64,000 bases of DNA from NCBI GenBank assembly GCA_963772825.1, contig CAVYYX010000013.1, forward strand, positions 124,001-188,000, given 5' to 3'. The stretch's first letter is position 1. Each line of letters opens with the position of its first letter. Positions 6,669 to 16,270 of the stretch are shown in pieces. Position numbers and translations under genes: made by a program. Origin of the DNA: Desertimonas sp963772825. GTDB lineage: Bacteria; Actinomycetota; Acidimicrobiia; Acidimicrobiales; Ilumatobacteraceae. The notes below the pieces were generated by a model, which was not told the origin of the DNA, did not search any database, and saw only the letters and a program-made list of their open reading frames with translations.

Positions 6669-8102
6669 TCACTGCGCACGCACGATGCGCATCACGTCGG
6701 CGGCCGCCCCGCTGAGTCGGTCGGGCGCCCCGGCGATCACGACGACCGTGTCGCCGCTGGCGATGAACCCGCCGGTGACGGCGTGCTCGACGGCGAACCA
6801 GACCATCTCGTCGGTCGAGACCGACTCCTCCATCTCCACCGACTCCACGCCCCATGACAGCGCCAGCGCGTCGAGCGTCCGGCGGTCCGGCGAGAGGCCG
6901 AGCAACCGCGCCGGCGGGCGGAACCGGGCCATCGATCGGGCGGTCCGACCCGACCGCGTGCAGCACAGGATCGCCGCAGCCCCGACGTCATCGGCCGCCT
7001 GCCATGCGGCGTGGGTGATCGACTGCGTGATCCGATCGCGAACGTCGCTCGCCTGGCGCTGCTGAATTCGACCGAGGTGGTTGGCCCACTGCCGGTAGCT
7101 GGCCTCGCTCTCGGCGCGCGCCGCGATCCGCGACATCGTCGCGACGACCAATGCCGGATCGTGCCCGATCGCCGTCTCGGCGGACAACATCAAGGCATCG
7201 GTGCCGTCGAACACGGCGTTGGCAACGTCGCTGACCTCGGCGCGTGTCGGTGCCGGGGCGACGATCATCGACTCCAGCATCTGGGTCGCGGTGACGACGG
7301 GAGTGCCCTCCTCCACGCAGTGGCGGATGATCCGCTTCTGCAGGTGCGGGACGTCCTCGAGGGGGCAATCGATGCCGAGATCGCCGCGGGCCACCATCAC
7401 GGCGTCGGCAGCAGCGGTGATCCCGGCGAGGTTGCTGAGCGCCGCCGCCGTCTCGATCTTGGCGACGATCTGCGATCGATCACCGATGACGCCGCGGAGC
7501 TCGTCGACATCGCGCGCCTGGCGGACGAAGGACAAGGCGATGTAATCGGCGCCGGCGGCGGCCACCGACTCGGCGAGCTGGAGATCCTCGGCGGTCGGAG
7601 CGTGCAAGGCGAACCGCTCGCACGCCAGGTGCACCCCAGGGCGACCCTGCGTCCGACCACCCGACTCGACCTCAGCAACGAGCGCACCGGTGGTCTTGTC
7701 GATGACCCGCATCGAGATCTCCCCGTCACCGAGCACGACTCGTTCGCCGACGTCGACCTGCGTGAGCAAGTCGGGGTAGTCCACGAAGATCTGCTCGGCG
7801 GTGCTCTCCTCGTCGCCGGCGACGAGCCGAACGTGGGCGGTGGGCAGGAGATCGACGCCACCGTCGGAGAACGATCCAGCGCGGACCTTGGGCCCGGGCA
7901 GGTCGGCCATCACCGCGACGTGACGTCCGACGGTCGCACTGACCTCACGCACCACCTGCAACCTGGCGAGATGCTCGTCGATCGGCCCGTGGCTGAGGTT
8001 CAGCCGACAGACATCGGCGCCCGCCCGGATCACCTTCTCCAGTGCCGCCGGGTCCTCCGAGGCCGGCCCGATCGTCGCCACGATCTTCGTCCTCCGCGTC
8101 AA
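6669..8102 (-). CDS. pyk: Pyruvate kinase
   Basis: Protein of 477 residues, the usual length for bacterial pyruvate kinase, which converts PEP and ADP to pyruvate and ATP in glycolysis. The barrel begins TKIVATIGPAS and LNLSHG, the active-site lysine/acid region is VAKIET and MVARGDLGIDCP, and TATQMLESMI and LSAETAIG follow. The C-terminal domain (from about residue 350) is the allosteric PK_C fold with CCTRSGRTARSMARFRP. The start is TTG 8102, supported by a GGGGAGG ribosome site seven to eight bases upstream. It diverges from the M18 aminopeptidase gene. No sign of disruption. Confidence 0.95.
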   Translation of the reverse strand: MTRRTKIVATIGPASEDPAALEKVIRAGADVCRLNLSHGPIDEHLARLQVVREVSATVGRHVAVMADLPGPKVRAGSFSDGGVDLLPTAHVRLVAGDEESTAEQIFVDYPDLLTQVDVGERVVLGDGEISMRVIDKTTGALVAEVESGGRTQGRPGVHLACERFALHAPTAEDLQLAESVAAAGADYIALSFVRQARDVDELRGVIGDRSQIVAKIETAAALSNLAGITAAADAVMVARGDLGIDCPLEDVPHLQKRIIRHCVEEGTPVVTATQMLESMIVAPAPTRAEVSDVANAVFDGTDALMLSAETAIGHDPALVVATMSRIAARAESEASYRQWANHLGRIQQRQASDVRDRITQSITHAAWQAADDVGAAAILCCTRSGRTARSMARFRPPARLLGLSPDRRTLDALALSWGVESVEMEESVSTDEMVWFAVEHAVTGGFIASGDTVVVIAGAPDRLSGAAADVMRIVRAQ

Positions 8103-8154
8103 CCGCTACCTCCCCGTTCGCCCACAGTCATTCTCTACTCGATTGAATGGGCGC

Positions 8155-9393
8155 GTGCAGGAGTTGCTCGACCACCTCGATTCCTCGCCATCGCCGTGGC
8201 ATGCGGCCCAGACGGCCGCCGACCGGCTCGGCGCCGCCGGATTCAGCGAGCTCGCCGAGACCGAGCCGTGGGCTTCACCTCCGTCTGCCGGGTTCACCCG
8301 GCGGGGCGCGGCCCTCGTCGCCTGGCGCCTCGCCGACGGCCGCCCGAACGCAGTCCGCATCGTCGGGGCGCACACCGACTCGCCGTGTCTGCGCGTCCAT
8401 CCGCATGCCGATCAGGGCGTCGCCAACTGGAGGTTGCTCGGCGTCGAGGTGTACGGAGGCGTGCTGCTCAACAGCTGGCTCGACCGCGACCTGGGCATCG
8501 CCGGCCGGGTCGTCGCCGACGACGGCACGTCGACGCTGGTCGACATCCGCGAGCCCGTGGCCCGCGTCCCGCAGCTGGCCATCCATCTCGACCGCGAGGT
8601 CAACGACCGCGGCCTGGTGCTCGATCGACACGTTCAGTTACGCCCGGTCTGGGCGACCGGCGAACTGCCGTCCGCCGCCGACTTCGCCGTCTGGCTCGGC
8701 GAGCGCGCCGGCGCCGCCCCGGCGTTCTGGGATCTCTGCCTCTACGACGTGCAACCTGCCGCCGTGCTCGGCGCCGATCGGTCGCTGATCTCCAGCGGCC
8801 GGCTCGACAACCAGGTGTCGTGCTGGGCGGCGATCTCCGCCCTCGTCGACGCTGAGCCCGGCCCACAGGTCAGCGTGGCGGCGCTGTTCGACCACGAAGA
8901 GGTCGGTTCGGGGTCGATCAGCGGGGCCTCAGGACCGTTGCTGGCCGATGTTCTCGAGCGCTTGCTCGCCGGGTCGGGGGTCAGCTCTGTCGACGACGTT
9001 CGCAGGGTGTTCGCCTCGTCGAGTTGCGTCTCGGCCGACAACGCCCACGCCATCCATCCCAATTACGCCGAGCGCCATGACCCGAGCCATGCCCCATTGG
9101 TCAACCACGGTCCGGCGATCAAGGTCAACGCCAACCAGCGCTACGCCACCGATCCAGCGACGGCGGCCCTGTTCCGGTCGTGCTGCGAGAAGGCAGGCGT
9201 CCCGGTGCAGACGTTCGTCGCTCGCAACAACATGCCGTGCGGGTCGACGATCGGGCCGCTCACGGCGACGCGGCTGGGGATCGCCACGGTCGACGTCGGC
9301 GTACCGCAGTTGTCGATGCACTCGGCACGTGAGTTGTGCGGGGCCGCCGACCCGGTGCACCTCGTCGCCGCCCTCGCCGCCTACTGGAGCTGA
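8155..9393 (+). CDS. M18 family aspartyl aminopeptidase
   Basis: Cytoplasmic zinc aminopeptidase of 412 residues that removes N-terminal residues (acidic ones preferred in characterised members). Metal-binding signatures: GAHTDSPCLRV (about residues 75-85) and FDHEEVGSGSISGA (about 247-260), with NAHAIHPNYAERH further on and a C-terminal MHSARE histidine. The N-terminal LLDHLDSSPSPWHA is typical of the family. I prefer GTG 8155 because family members start about here; TTG 8143 in the same frame is possible and would add four residues. It converges with plsC, overlapping it by 13 bases. Confidence 0.92.
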   Translation: MQELLDHLDSSPSPWHAAQTAADRLGAAGFSELAETEPWASPPSAGFTRRGAALVAWRLADGRPNAVRIVGAHTDSPCLRVHPHADQGVANWRLLGVEVYGGVLLNSWLDRDLGIAGRVVADDGTSTLVDIREPVARVPQLAIHLDREVNDRGLVLDRHVQLRPVWATGELPSAADFAVWLGERAGAAPAFWDLCLYDVQPAAVLGADRSLISSGRLDNQVSCWAAISALVDAEPGPQVSVAALFDHEEVGSGSISGASGPLLADVLERLLAGSGVSSVDDVRRVFASSSCVSADNAHAIHPNYAERHDPSHAPLVNHGPAIKVNANQRYATDPATAALFRSCCEKAGVPVQTFVARNNMPCGSTIGPLTATRLGIATVDVGVPQLSMHSARELCGAADPVHLVAALAAYWS

Positions 9394-10082
9394 CGGCCGG
9401 GCCCAGCCGGCAGCCCGACGCGCTGCTGGGCGGCGTCGAACAGTTCCTGGAGGGTGGCGTGAAGTTCGTCGCTGTGCCGGCGGATCGTCGAACGGGGCAC
9501 CCGGCCGGAGGTGGCGGGCGGCGGCGAGGCGATCGGTGAACCGACGATGACGTGGACCCTGTGCGGATGGAGGAACCGGGCGCCCTTGGGCATCACCCGC
9601 TCCGAGCCGCCGATGCCGACGGGCACGATCGGCACGCCGGCGCGCAGAGCGACGTACACCGCGCCGTCGAACAGCGGATGCACCGTGGGACCCGACTTGC
9701 GTTCCCCTTCCGGGTAGAGGACCACAGGCTCGCCGGCTTCGAGCACGGCAACGCACCTGCGCAGCGCTTCACGGTCAGCGCTGCCCCGGGTGACCGGGAA
9801 CCCGCCGAGGGCGGACAGCAGCCATCCGGACCAGCGGTACCGCCACAGGGTGTCCTTGCCCATGAACCGCAGCCGTCGGCGAGTCAGGCACGAGGAGATC
9901 GGGGTGTCGATGTACGAGCGGTGCACGGGGGCGAGGACGAACCCGCCGGTGGACGGCAGGTTCTGGCGACCCTCGATCGTCAGCCGCGTGAGCCCCGTCG
10001 TCACCACGGCGACGAGCGCGCGCATCACGGCGTAGAACGCCCGGCTGCACGCCCCATTGCCGGCGAGGAACGAGTGCGTCAC
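9381..10082 (-). CDS. plsC: 1-acylglycerol-3-phosphate O-acyltransferase
   Basis: Protein of 233 residues in the PlsC family, which adds the second acyl chain to lysophosphatidic acid at the inner membrane face. The HX4D catalytic motif is HRSYID (about residues 53-58), followed by FMGKDTLW, GGFPVTR and the glycerol-phosphate-binding PEGERKSG. An N-terminal hydrophobic segment could anchor it. GTG 10082 overlaps the cmk stop by four bases (GTGA). The guaB1-cmk-plsC order with overlaps argues for one operon. Confidence 0.92.
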   Translation of the reverse strand: MTHSFLAGNGACSRAFYAVMRALVAVVTTGLTRLTIEGRQNLPSTGGFVLAPVHRSYIDTPISSCLTRRRLRFMGKDTLWRYRWSGWLLSALGGFPVTRGSADREALRRCVAVLEAGEPVVLYPEGERKSGPTVHPLFDGAVYVALRAGVPIVPVGIGGSERVMPKGARFLHPHRVHVIVGSPIASPPPATSGRVPRSTIRRHSDELHATLQELFDAAQQRVGLPAGPGRQLQ

Positions 10083-10729
10083 GCGAGCATGCCGACGATC
10101 GAGTCGACGACGTCGTCGATCGGGATGCCGGTGGTGTCGACGACGACGGCGCCGCCGTCGGGGCGCAGCGGGCCGTCGAGGCGGCTCATGTCCCGACGAT
10201 CGCGTTCGGCGATCGAGGCGGCGACGTCCTCGACGTTGCCGCCGATCTCGCGCACTCGGCGGGCGGCGCGCTCCTGCGGCGAGGCGGTGACGAACAGCTT
10301 GAGGGCGGCATCCGGGAACACCACGGTGCCGATATCGCGGCCTTCGATGACGCCGCCGCCGTGGTCGTGGGCCCATGCCCGCTGGCGGGCACGCAGCTCG
10401 GTACGCACGCCCGGGTTCGCTGCGACCGAACTGACGACGGTGGTCACCTCGCGCCCGCGGATCTCGGTCGTGACATCCTCCCCATCGACGAACACACCTT
10501 CGTCGGACACGCTCAGGTCGATCGTGCGGGCGAGCTGGGCCACAGCCTCCTCGTCGGTGACGGGGATTCCTCTGCGCAGGGCCGCACAGCCCACCGCCCG
10601 GTACATCGCCCCGGTGTCGAGGTACTGCAGGCCGAGGCGCGCGGCGAGCGCTCGGCCAACCGTGCTCTTGCCGGCCCCGGCGGGGCCGTCGATGGCGATC
10701 AGCAGTTCGGCGGGGATCGCTTCCTTCAA
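10079..10729 (-). CDS. cmk: Cytidylate kinase
   Basis: Protein of 216 residues that phosphorylates CMP and dCMP. The P-loop is DGPAGAGKSTVGRALA (about residues 14-29), followed by LDTGAMYRAVG, the substrate-binding EGRDIGTVVFPDA and the lid-region RRVREIGG with ERDRRDMSR. It starts at TTG 10729, overlapping the guaB1 stop (TTGA). In many actinobacteria cmk is followed by der; here plsC follows instead. Sequence is complete and undisturbed. Confidence 0.95.
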   Translation of the reverse strand: MKEAIPAELLIAIDGPAGAGKSTVGRALAARLGLQYLDTGAMYRAVGCAALRRGIPVTDEEAVAQLARTIDLSVSDEGVFVDGEDVTTEIRGREVTTVVSSVAANPGVRTELRARQRAWAHDHGGGVIEGRDIGTVVFPDAALKLFVTASPQERAARRVREIGGNVEDVAASIAERDRRDMSRLDGPLRPDGGAVVVDTTGIPIDDVVDSIVGMLA

Positions 10730-12183
10730 CGATCCCCCAGCGCCCCGTGTGGCAAACCCTCGCGATACCCGGCCAGGCTCTGCACGCCGACCACGGCGCG
10801 CTCGGCGAACTCACCGAGCGAGGCCGCTCCGGCGTAGGTGCACGCCGAACGAACTCCGGCGACGATCTGGTCGAGGATGTCCTCGACGCCCGGGCGCTCT
10901 GGATCGAGGTACATCTTGGCGGTGCTGATCCCCTCCTCGAAGAGCTCCTTGCGGGCGAGCTCGAGGGGGTCGTCGGCGCGGTTGCGGTTCTTGACGGCGC
11001 GGTGCGACGCCATCCCGAAGCTCTCCTTGTACAGCCGACCGTCGGCGTCGCGTTGGATGTCCGCCGCCGATTCGAAGGTCCCGGCGAGCCACGACCCGAA
11101 CATCACGTTGGCCGCTCCGCCGGCGAGCGCCAGGGCGATATCGCGGGGGTAGCGGATTCCGCCGTCAGCCCACACGTGGGCGCCGAGCGAGCGGGCCTCG
11201 GCGGCGCATTCGACGACTGCAGAGAACTGCGGGCGACCGACGCCGGTCATCACCCGGGTCGTGCACATTGCCCCGGGTCCGACGCCGACCTTGACGATGT
11301 TGGCGCCGGCTTCGACGAGCTGGCGAGTTCCTGTAGCGGTGACGACGTTGCCGGCGACGATCGGGGTCTCGGGGGCGACGCTGCGAACGGCCTCGACCGT
11401 GCGCAGCGTGCGGTGCTGGTGGCCGTGGGCGGTGTCGATGACGAGGACGTCGACGCCCATCTCGCGCAGTGCTTTGGCCTTGACGTCGACGCCGTCGCCG
11501 GTCGAGGCGCCGTTGATCCCGACGGCGACGGCGAGCATCAGGCGACCCTCGGCATCGACGGCGGGTCGGTAGATCGTCGATCGCAGCGCACCGTCGCGGG
11601 TGATGACGCCGATCAGCCGTCCCTCGTCGTCGACCACCGGGGCGAGCGAACGCCGCTGCGCCGTGAGCAGCTCGAAGGCGGCAACCGCCTCGATCCCGTC
11701 GGGCACGGTGATCACGTCGCGGCTCACGGCGGCGTGCAACTGGGTGAACCGGTCGTACCCGGCAGAATCCCGCTCGGTGAACACGCCGAGCGGCGCGCCG
11801 CCTTCGTCGACGACGACGACCGCTCCGTGGGCCCGCTTGTGGATCAGCGCAAGGGCGTCGCCGATCGTGTGGTGGGGCGACAGCGTGATCGCCGTCTCGT
11901 ACAGCGGGTGGCGGCTCTTGACGTAGTCGACGACGGAGCCGACGACGTCGAGCGGGATGTCCTGGGGCAGCACGGTCAGACCGCCGCGGCGGGCGACGGT
12001 TTCGGCCATCCGTCGGCCGGCGACGGCAGTCATGTTGGCGACGACGACAGGGAGGGTGGTGCCGATCCCATCGGTCGTCGTGAGGTCGACGTCGAGCCGC
12101 GAACCGACCGACGAGAGGTTGGGGACCATGAACACGTCGTCGTACGTCAGGTCGTAGCCGGGTTCGGGGTGGAGCAACCGCAT
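10726..12183 (-). CDS. guaB1: GuaB1-family IMP dehydrogenase-related protein (probable GMP reductase)
   Basis: Protein of 485 residues with the IMPDH/GMPR barrel and an inserted pair of CBS domains (about residues 95-210). The catalytic loop is GPGAMCTTRVMTGVG with the cysteine nucleophile, and ADGGIRYPRDIALALAGGA is the phosphate-binding region. Actinobacterial GuaB1 proteins look like IMP dehydrogenases, but the mycobacterial enzyme has been reported to act as a CBS-regulated GMP reductase. I therefore infer purine salvage rather than de novo GMP synthesis. The start is ATG 12183, nine bases after a TAGCCT hexamer. It heads the operon with cmk and plsC. Confidence 0.9.
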   Translation of the reverse strand: MRLLHPEPGYDLTYDDVFMVPNLSSVGSRLDVDLTTTDGIGTTLPVVVANMTAVAGRRMAETVARRGGLTVLPQDIPLDVVGSVVDYVKSRHPLYETAITLSPHHTIGDALALIHKRAHGAVVVVDEGGAPLGVFTERDSAGYDRFTQLHAAVSRDVITVPDGIEAVAAFELLTAQRRSLAPVVDDEGRLIGVITRDGALRSTIYRPAVDAEGRLMLAVAVGINGASTGDGVDVKAKALREMGVDVLVIDTAHGHQHRTLRTVEAVRSVAPETPIVAGNVVTATGTRQLVEAGANIVKVGVGPGAMCTTRVMTGVGRPQFSAVVECAAEARSLGAHVWADGGIRYPRDIALALAGGAANVMFGSWLAGTFESAADIQRDADGRLYKESFGMASHRAVKNRNRADDPLELARKELFEEGISTAKMYLDPERPGVEDILDQIVAGVRSACTYAGAASLGEFAERAVVGVQSLAGYREGLPHGALGDR

Positions 12184-12208
12184 GACCGATCCAGGCTAGG
12201 CCTTCCCC

Positions 12209-12282
12209 TTCTGGGCGGCCTCCGGTCCGTTTCCCGATCCGGGCGGCCTGCGGTCCGTTTTACGGGCGTTTGGCCGCCCAGA
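12209..12282. repeat. Inverted repeat B, copy 1
   Basis: A 74-bp unit: TTCTGGGCGGCC at one end and GGCCGCCCAGA at the other, with two direct 20-bp blocks (GGGCGGCCTCCGGTCCGTTT and a one-base variant) spaced 28 bases apart inside. Its reverse complement matches 13269-13343 closely. Confidence 0.8.
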
Positions 12283-13209
12283 TCACGCTATGTCGGGCAC
12301 CGGCAGCGTCGACCAGTTGGTGAGCGCCCGGCCGATGATCGTCGCTACCCACTGCGGCTGCCGGGTGAGCATCGCCCAGGTGAAGTTGACGACGATCCAT
12401 CCGGCAGCGGTGAGTTCGTTGCGACGGCGACGGTCGCTCTCGAAGCGATGGCGCTGTTTGTCGTGGAACTCCCAACCGTCGCACTCGAGCAGGATCGCCG
12501 TCCCGACGACGCGGAAGTCGATCTCGTAGCCGCAGATGATGGGATGGAACTCGATCGACGGCAGCTTGTGGTGCTTCACGAGGCGCTTCATCCGCCGCTC
12601 CAGTTCGCTGTCGAGGAACTTGCCATCGATCATCCAGTCTTCGAGAGCGTCACGCAGTGCCGGCACCCCCGGGCGGCCACGGCGCCCGTGCATGCGGATC
12701 GCCGTGTAGATCGAGTTGGGCGATGCCAACCGGTTGGTGACGACGTACCCGACCGCCGGGTGGACGCCGGCGGGGTCTACGGCACCGAGATCGCAGAGCG
12801 CACGAAGCAGCTTCGCGGTCGGAATGCCACGTCTCATCACGGCGCCGAGATCTCGGAGGTCGCGTGGACGATGGACGACGACGCCGTCGAGCGTCGCCTG
12901 CCGCGAGCGCCGGGGGAGGATCAGCTCGGGCGGATCATCGGTCGGTCGCGGGATGTCCCACAGAAAGATCGCAGAGCGGTGGGAGGCCATCGCCCCAGGC
13001 CCGGCGGCGAGCACCGCCGCGGCGATCGATTGTTCCTTGGTCCGGGCCGACCCGACGACGCCGGCGACGCCAGGATGGATCAGCGTGAGACGGCCGTCGT
13101 TGAGAGCGCGGTTCCAGGTGGTCTTGGAGAGCCCCGCCTCACGCACGGCATCGAGCGTGACGAGACCGTGGTGAGCGCAGATGAACGATTCGAGGAGTTG
13201 CAGCTTCAT
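12283..13209 (-). CDS. AbiEi-type winged-helix plus DUF559 (Vsr-like) nuclease-domain protein
   Basis: Protein of 308 residues. The N-terminal ~60 residues (GLVTLDAVREAGLSKTTWNR) resemble the AbiEi winged helix. The C-terminal DUF559 domain keeps the PD-(D/E)XK pattern: LDSELERRM, then YEIDFRVVGTAILLECDGWEFH, split here as EIDF and ECDG. A helical middle part links them. The ATG start has a GGGAGGGT site directly upstream, so translation is Shine-Dalgarno led, unlike the leaderless neighbours. The role is unknown: the fold suggests DNA cutting, and the paired inverted repeats suggest that the protein acts on or travels with them. Little sequence identity to the 959-1891 protein beyond the shared layout. 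Confidence 0.85.
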   Translation of the reverse strand: MKLQLLESFICAHHGLVTLDAVREAGLSKTTWNRALNDGRLTLIHPGVAGVVGSARTKEQSIAAAVLAAGPGAMASHRSAIFLWDIPRPTDDPPELILPRRSRQATLDGVVVHRPRDLRDLGAVMRRGIPTAKLLRALCDLGAVDPAGVHPAVGYVVTNRLASPNSIYTAIRMHGRRGRPGVPALRDALEDWMIDGKFLDSELERRMKRLVKHHKLPSIEFHPIICGYEIDFRVVGTAILLECDGWEFHDKQRHRFESDRRRRNELTAAGWIVVNFTWAMLTRQPQWVATIIGRALTNWSTLPVPDIA

Positions 13210-13268
13210 ACCCTCCCTGGGCGCGCCGTCACGCCCGAAACGGAACAGCGCCGTCGGGAATTTCTGCG

Positions 13269-13343
13269 TTCTGGGCGGCCAACAGCCTCAAACCCGGACC
13301 GGAGGCCGCCCGGATCGGAAAACGGACCGGAGGCCGCCCAGAA
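13269..13343. repeat. Inverted repeat B, copy 2
   Basis: 75-bp inverted copy of 12209-12282. It begins 59 bases upstream of the nuclease start and ends 22 bases before the -10 element of sua5, so it covers or borders that promoter's -35 position. Confidence 0.8.
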
Positions 13344-13364
13344 CGGCTCGGGTGGGGGCGGTCG

Positions 13365-13370
13365 TACGCT
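13365..13370 (+). promoter_or_regulatory. -10 element of sua5 (leaderless)
   Basis: TACGCT, six bases, then GTG 13377. It supports placing the start in the frame that later needs a shift correction. Confidence 0.55.
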
Positions 13371-13376
13371 CGGCTC

Positions 13377-14317
13377 GTGGGTGCTGACGGGCTGGTCACC
13401 AAGGACGTCGAGCGCGTCGCCGACGTGCATCGCCGCCGGTGGGCTGGCGGTCGTGCCCACCGAGACGGTCTACGGGCTGGCGGCCGACGCCGAGCAGCCG
13501 GCCGCCGTCGCCCGCATCTTCGAGGTCAAGGGCCGGCCGCCGACCCACCCGCTGATCGTCCACGTCGGCGCCGCCGACGACCTCGCCCGGTGGGTCGACG
13601 ACGTTCCGGTCCACGCCGAGGTGCTCGCCGAGACGTGCTGGCCGGGTCCGCTGACGCTGCTCCTGCACCGGTCGTCGCGCGTCCCCGACGCCGTCACCGG
13701 AGGTCGGGACACCGTTGGCGTCCGGGTCCCGGCCCACCCGGCGACTCTCCAGGTCCTGGCGCGCACCGGCGGCGGGCTGGCGGCCCCGTCGGCGAACCGC
13801 TACGGCGCGGTGAGTCCGACGACCGTCGGGCACGTGCTCGACGAGCTCGGAGCTCTGCTCGATCCGGCGACGGACGTCATCCTCGACGGCGGTCCGAGCC
13901 CGGTGGGCGTGGAGAGCACGATCGTCGACTGCACCGTCGACCCACCGCAGATCCTGCGCCCCGGAGGCATCCCGACGGAGACCGTTGCCGAACTGATCGG
14001 GACGCCCATCGCTTCGCCGAGCGGGCCGTCACGAGCGGCGGGGATGGTGGCGTCGCACTATGCCCCGCGGGCTCGGGTGCACCTCGTCGATCGGCCGATC
14101 GACGCCACCGCCGCGGCGAGCCGCCTGGGAGCCACCGGGATCGAGGTCCGGGTGATCGACGGCACCGACGACCTCGTGCGCTACGCCCGCAACCTCTATG
14201 CCGAGCTCCGCGACGCCGATGCCGACGGCTGCACCGACGTGATCGCCGTGCTGCCGCCGCCGATCGGCCTCGGCCACGCCATCCGCGACCGCCTCCAGAA
14301 AGCCGCCGCCCCGTTAA
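13377..14317 (+). CDS. tsaC/sua5: L-threonylcarbamoyladenylate synthase (frameshifted)
   Basis: Sua5/YrdC protein that makes threonylcarbamoyl-AMP for the t6A37 modification of ANN-decoding tRNAs. The long frame holds LAVVPTETVYGLA, the KGRPPTHPLIVHV block, PGPLTLLL, and the Sua5-type C-terminal domain (GMVASHYAPRA). The leaderless GTG 13377 reads VGADGLVTKDVERVADV in a different frame, so one extra base near 13425 must be removed. A second extra C in the CCCC run at about 14311 would end the protein at TAA 14317. Removing both bases gives exactly 313 codons. Without the second correction the frame runs to 14427 through repeat C. An essential-type gene, so sequence error is likely. Confidence 0.88.
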
Positions 14318-16270
14318 TCTGCGTTCCCCGGCCACGCACGTGCCGCTGCTGCGCGAGCGCTCGTCGACATCGGTCGGGGAGCCAGACGCGCATCGTCGAT
14401 GGGCCGCGGTTGGCCCACTGGTTGTAGGCGACGAGGGGGACCTCGACGTCATCCGAGGCCACCGGCACGGCAACGTCGGCGGCAGCGCCGTACGGCCAGC
14501 CGTCATCGGCCGGATCGAGGAACCGGGCGGCGACGACCACCGAGCCGTCGCGGTCCGCGGGCGGCACCGAGGTGTCGACGCGAAGCAGGTCGACGTGGCG
14601 CTGCTCGGGCAGGTCGACCGACTCGGCGCACAGCACGAGCGGTCCACGCTCGACGGCGACGCATCCGCGGATCGCGTCGATCCGCGGGTCGGGCAGCGTC
14701 CAGCGCGGCGTCAACGGCAGCGCGCAGCGTGACCTCGTCGCCCGACCGGAACGGCCGTTCGACGACGACGGTGCCGGGGGTGACCGGCCGCTCGCCGGTC
14801 GCCGTCGGCCACCTCGGCACCGTCGCCCACGGCGGGACCCGGAGGGTGAGCGACCACGGCTGGCCGTCGGTCTCCGTCACGCGCACCACGACCGTCCCGT
14901 CGTCGGGGTAGCCGGTGGCGACCTCGACGCCGACCCGACGGCCACCGTCGAGCGTCGTGGCGATCCGGCTGTCGGCGTACTGGTGGATCTGGATCCCGCC
15001 GTCGTCGGCGGTGGCCAGGTAGCCGGCGAGGCTGGCGAGCGTGCGGGCGACGTTCGTCGGGCAGCAGGCCACGAGGAACCACGGCTCGCGCAGGCTCGAC
15101 GACGCCCGCTTGCTCTCGACGTCGTCGCTCGGCACCTGCCCGGGAACACGCTGGTGCAGCGGGTTGGCGTAGAAGAAGTGCCGGCCGTCGGGGGCCGGCG
15201 ACGTGGCCACGACGTTGTACAGCGTGCGCTCGATGAGGTCGGCGAAGCGGGTCTCGCCGGTGGCCAGCAGCAGCCGCCACGCCAGCATCACCGAGCCGAT
15301 GCCGGCACACGTCTCCGAGTAGGCCCGGTCCGGGGGCAGCATGAAGTCGTCGCCGAACGCCTCGCCGGTGTGCGTCGAACCCATCCCGCCGGTGAGGTAC
15401 GTCCGGCGGGCGAGCGTCGCCTCCCACTGGGCGATCAAGCGCGTCGAGCAGCTCGTCGTCGCCGGTCTCGACCGCGACGTCGACGGCGCCGGCGGCGAGG
15501 TACATCGCCCGCACGGCGTGGCCGCGGAACACGGCGGCGTCGCGGATCGGGACGTCGTCCTGGAAGTACGCCTGCCCGAACGGGATCTCGCCGAGCGTCC
15601 CGGTGCCGCGCCGCCGGACGAACGTCGCCGCCTGGTCGAGGTAGCGCTGCTCTCCGGTCTGGCGGGCGAGCTCGACGAGCCCGAGCTCGATCTCCGGGTG
15701 ACCGCCGACGCGCTCGATCCCCCCGTCGGCGAACGTGTCGCACACGTGGTCGGCGACCCGCCTGGCGATGGCGACGAACTCGTCGGATCCCACCGTCCTG
15801 GCCCGCGCCACCGCCGCCTGCAACAGGTGGCCGTCGTTGTACAGCTCGTGGCCCCACTCCAGGTCGCTGTAGCGCGGCGGCTGGCCGGGCGCGCCCGAAC
15901 ACGGTGTTGAGGTAGCCGTCGGCCTCCTGGGCCGGGGCGATCACCGCCGTCAGCTCGCCGAAGCGGCGCGTCGGCGTCCGCCGACCCGGAGCGGCCGACC
16001 TCCCAGGCCATCGCCTCCATCAGCTTGTACACGTCGGAGTCGGCGAACATCATCCCCTGGTGGTTGCCGGCGATCGTGCCGTCGGCGGCGTGCGTGAAGT
16101 TGGCCGATCCAGCCGAGCCGCTCCATCCAGCCCTGGCAGTGCGCCAGCGTGGCGTCGGAGTTGACCTGCTGGCGCTGCGCCCACTCGCCGCCGGTGATCT
16201 CGACCTCGTCGAGGCCGAGCGGCCGCAGCGTGCCACGACTCGGTGGGACCGGAAGTGCCGTCGACGTCAT
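14314..16270 (-). pseudogene. GH127 beta-L-arabinofuranosidase, at least five frameshifts
   Basis: Glycoside hydrolase family 127 (DUF1680), which removes arabinofuranose from plant-type oligosaccharides. The protein would be about 650 residues, in pieces: ATG 16270 and GGEWAQRQQVNSD, then ANFTHAADGTIAGN, EADGYLNTVFG, YSDLEWGHELYNDGHLLQA, TYLTGGMGS, YSETCAGIGS (acid residue), VACCPTNVARTLASL (cysteine nucleophile), and near the end NQWANRGPSTMRVWLP. Breaks fall near 16105, 15965, 15895, 15440 and 14712. All key motifs survive, so errors in the sequence are as likely as true decay. ATG overlaps the stop of the upstream permease. The C-terminal end is uncertain; TAA at 14314-14316 is used. Confidence 0.8.
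14318..14340. repeat. Dispersed repeat C, partial copy
   Basis: Carries the TGCGTTCCCCGGCCACGCA end of repeat C between the convergent sua5 and GH127 genes. The rest has diverged. Confidence 0.5.

Larger units (their letters stand above)
12209..13343. mobile_element. Candidate repeat-bounded element 2 carrying a DUF559 nuclease gene
   Basis: A 1.13-kb unit: one DUF559/AbiEi-type gene between inverted repeats of about 75 bp (12209-12282 and 13269-13343). It lies between the divergent guaB1 operon and sua5. The cargo stop codon is directly adjacent to its repeat, exactly as in element 1, yet the repeats of the two elements are unrelated in sequence. No transposase and no evident target duplication. 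Confidence 0.5.

Noticed and set aside
10747..14427. A very long plus-strand open frame across guaB1 and the DUF559 gene
   Set aside because: It is antisense to clear genes; only its last part (from about 13430) is real coding sequence, belonging to sua5. Long antisense frames are expected at this G+C content.
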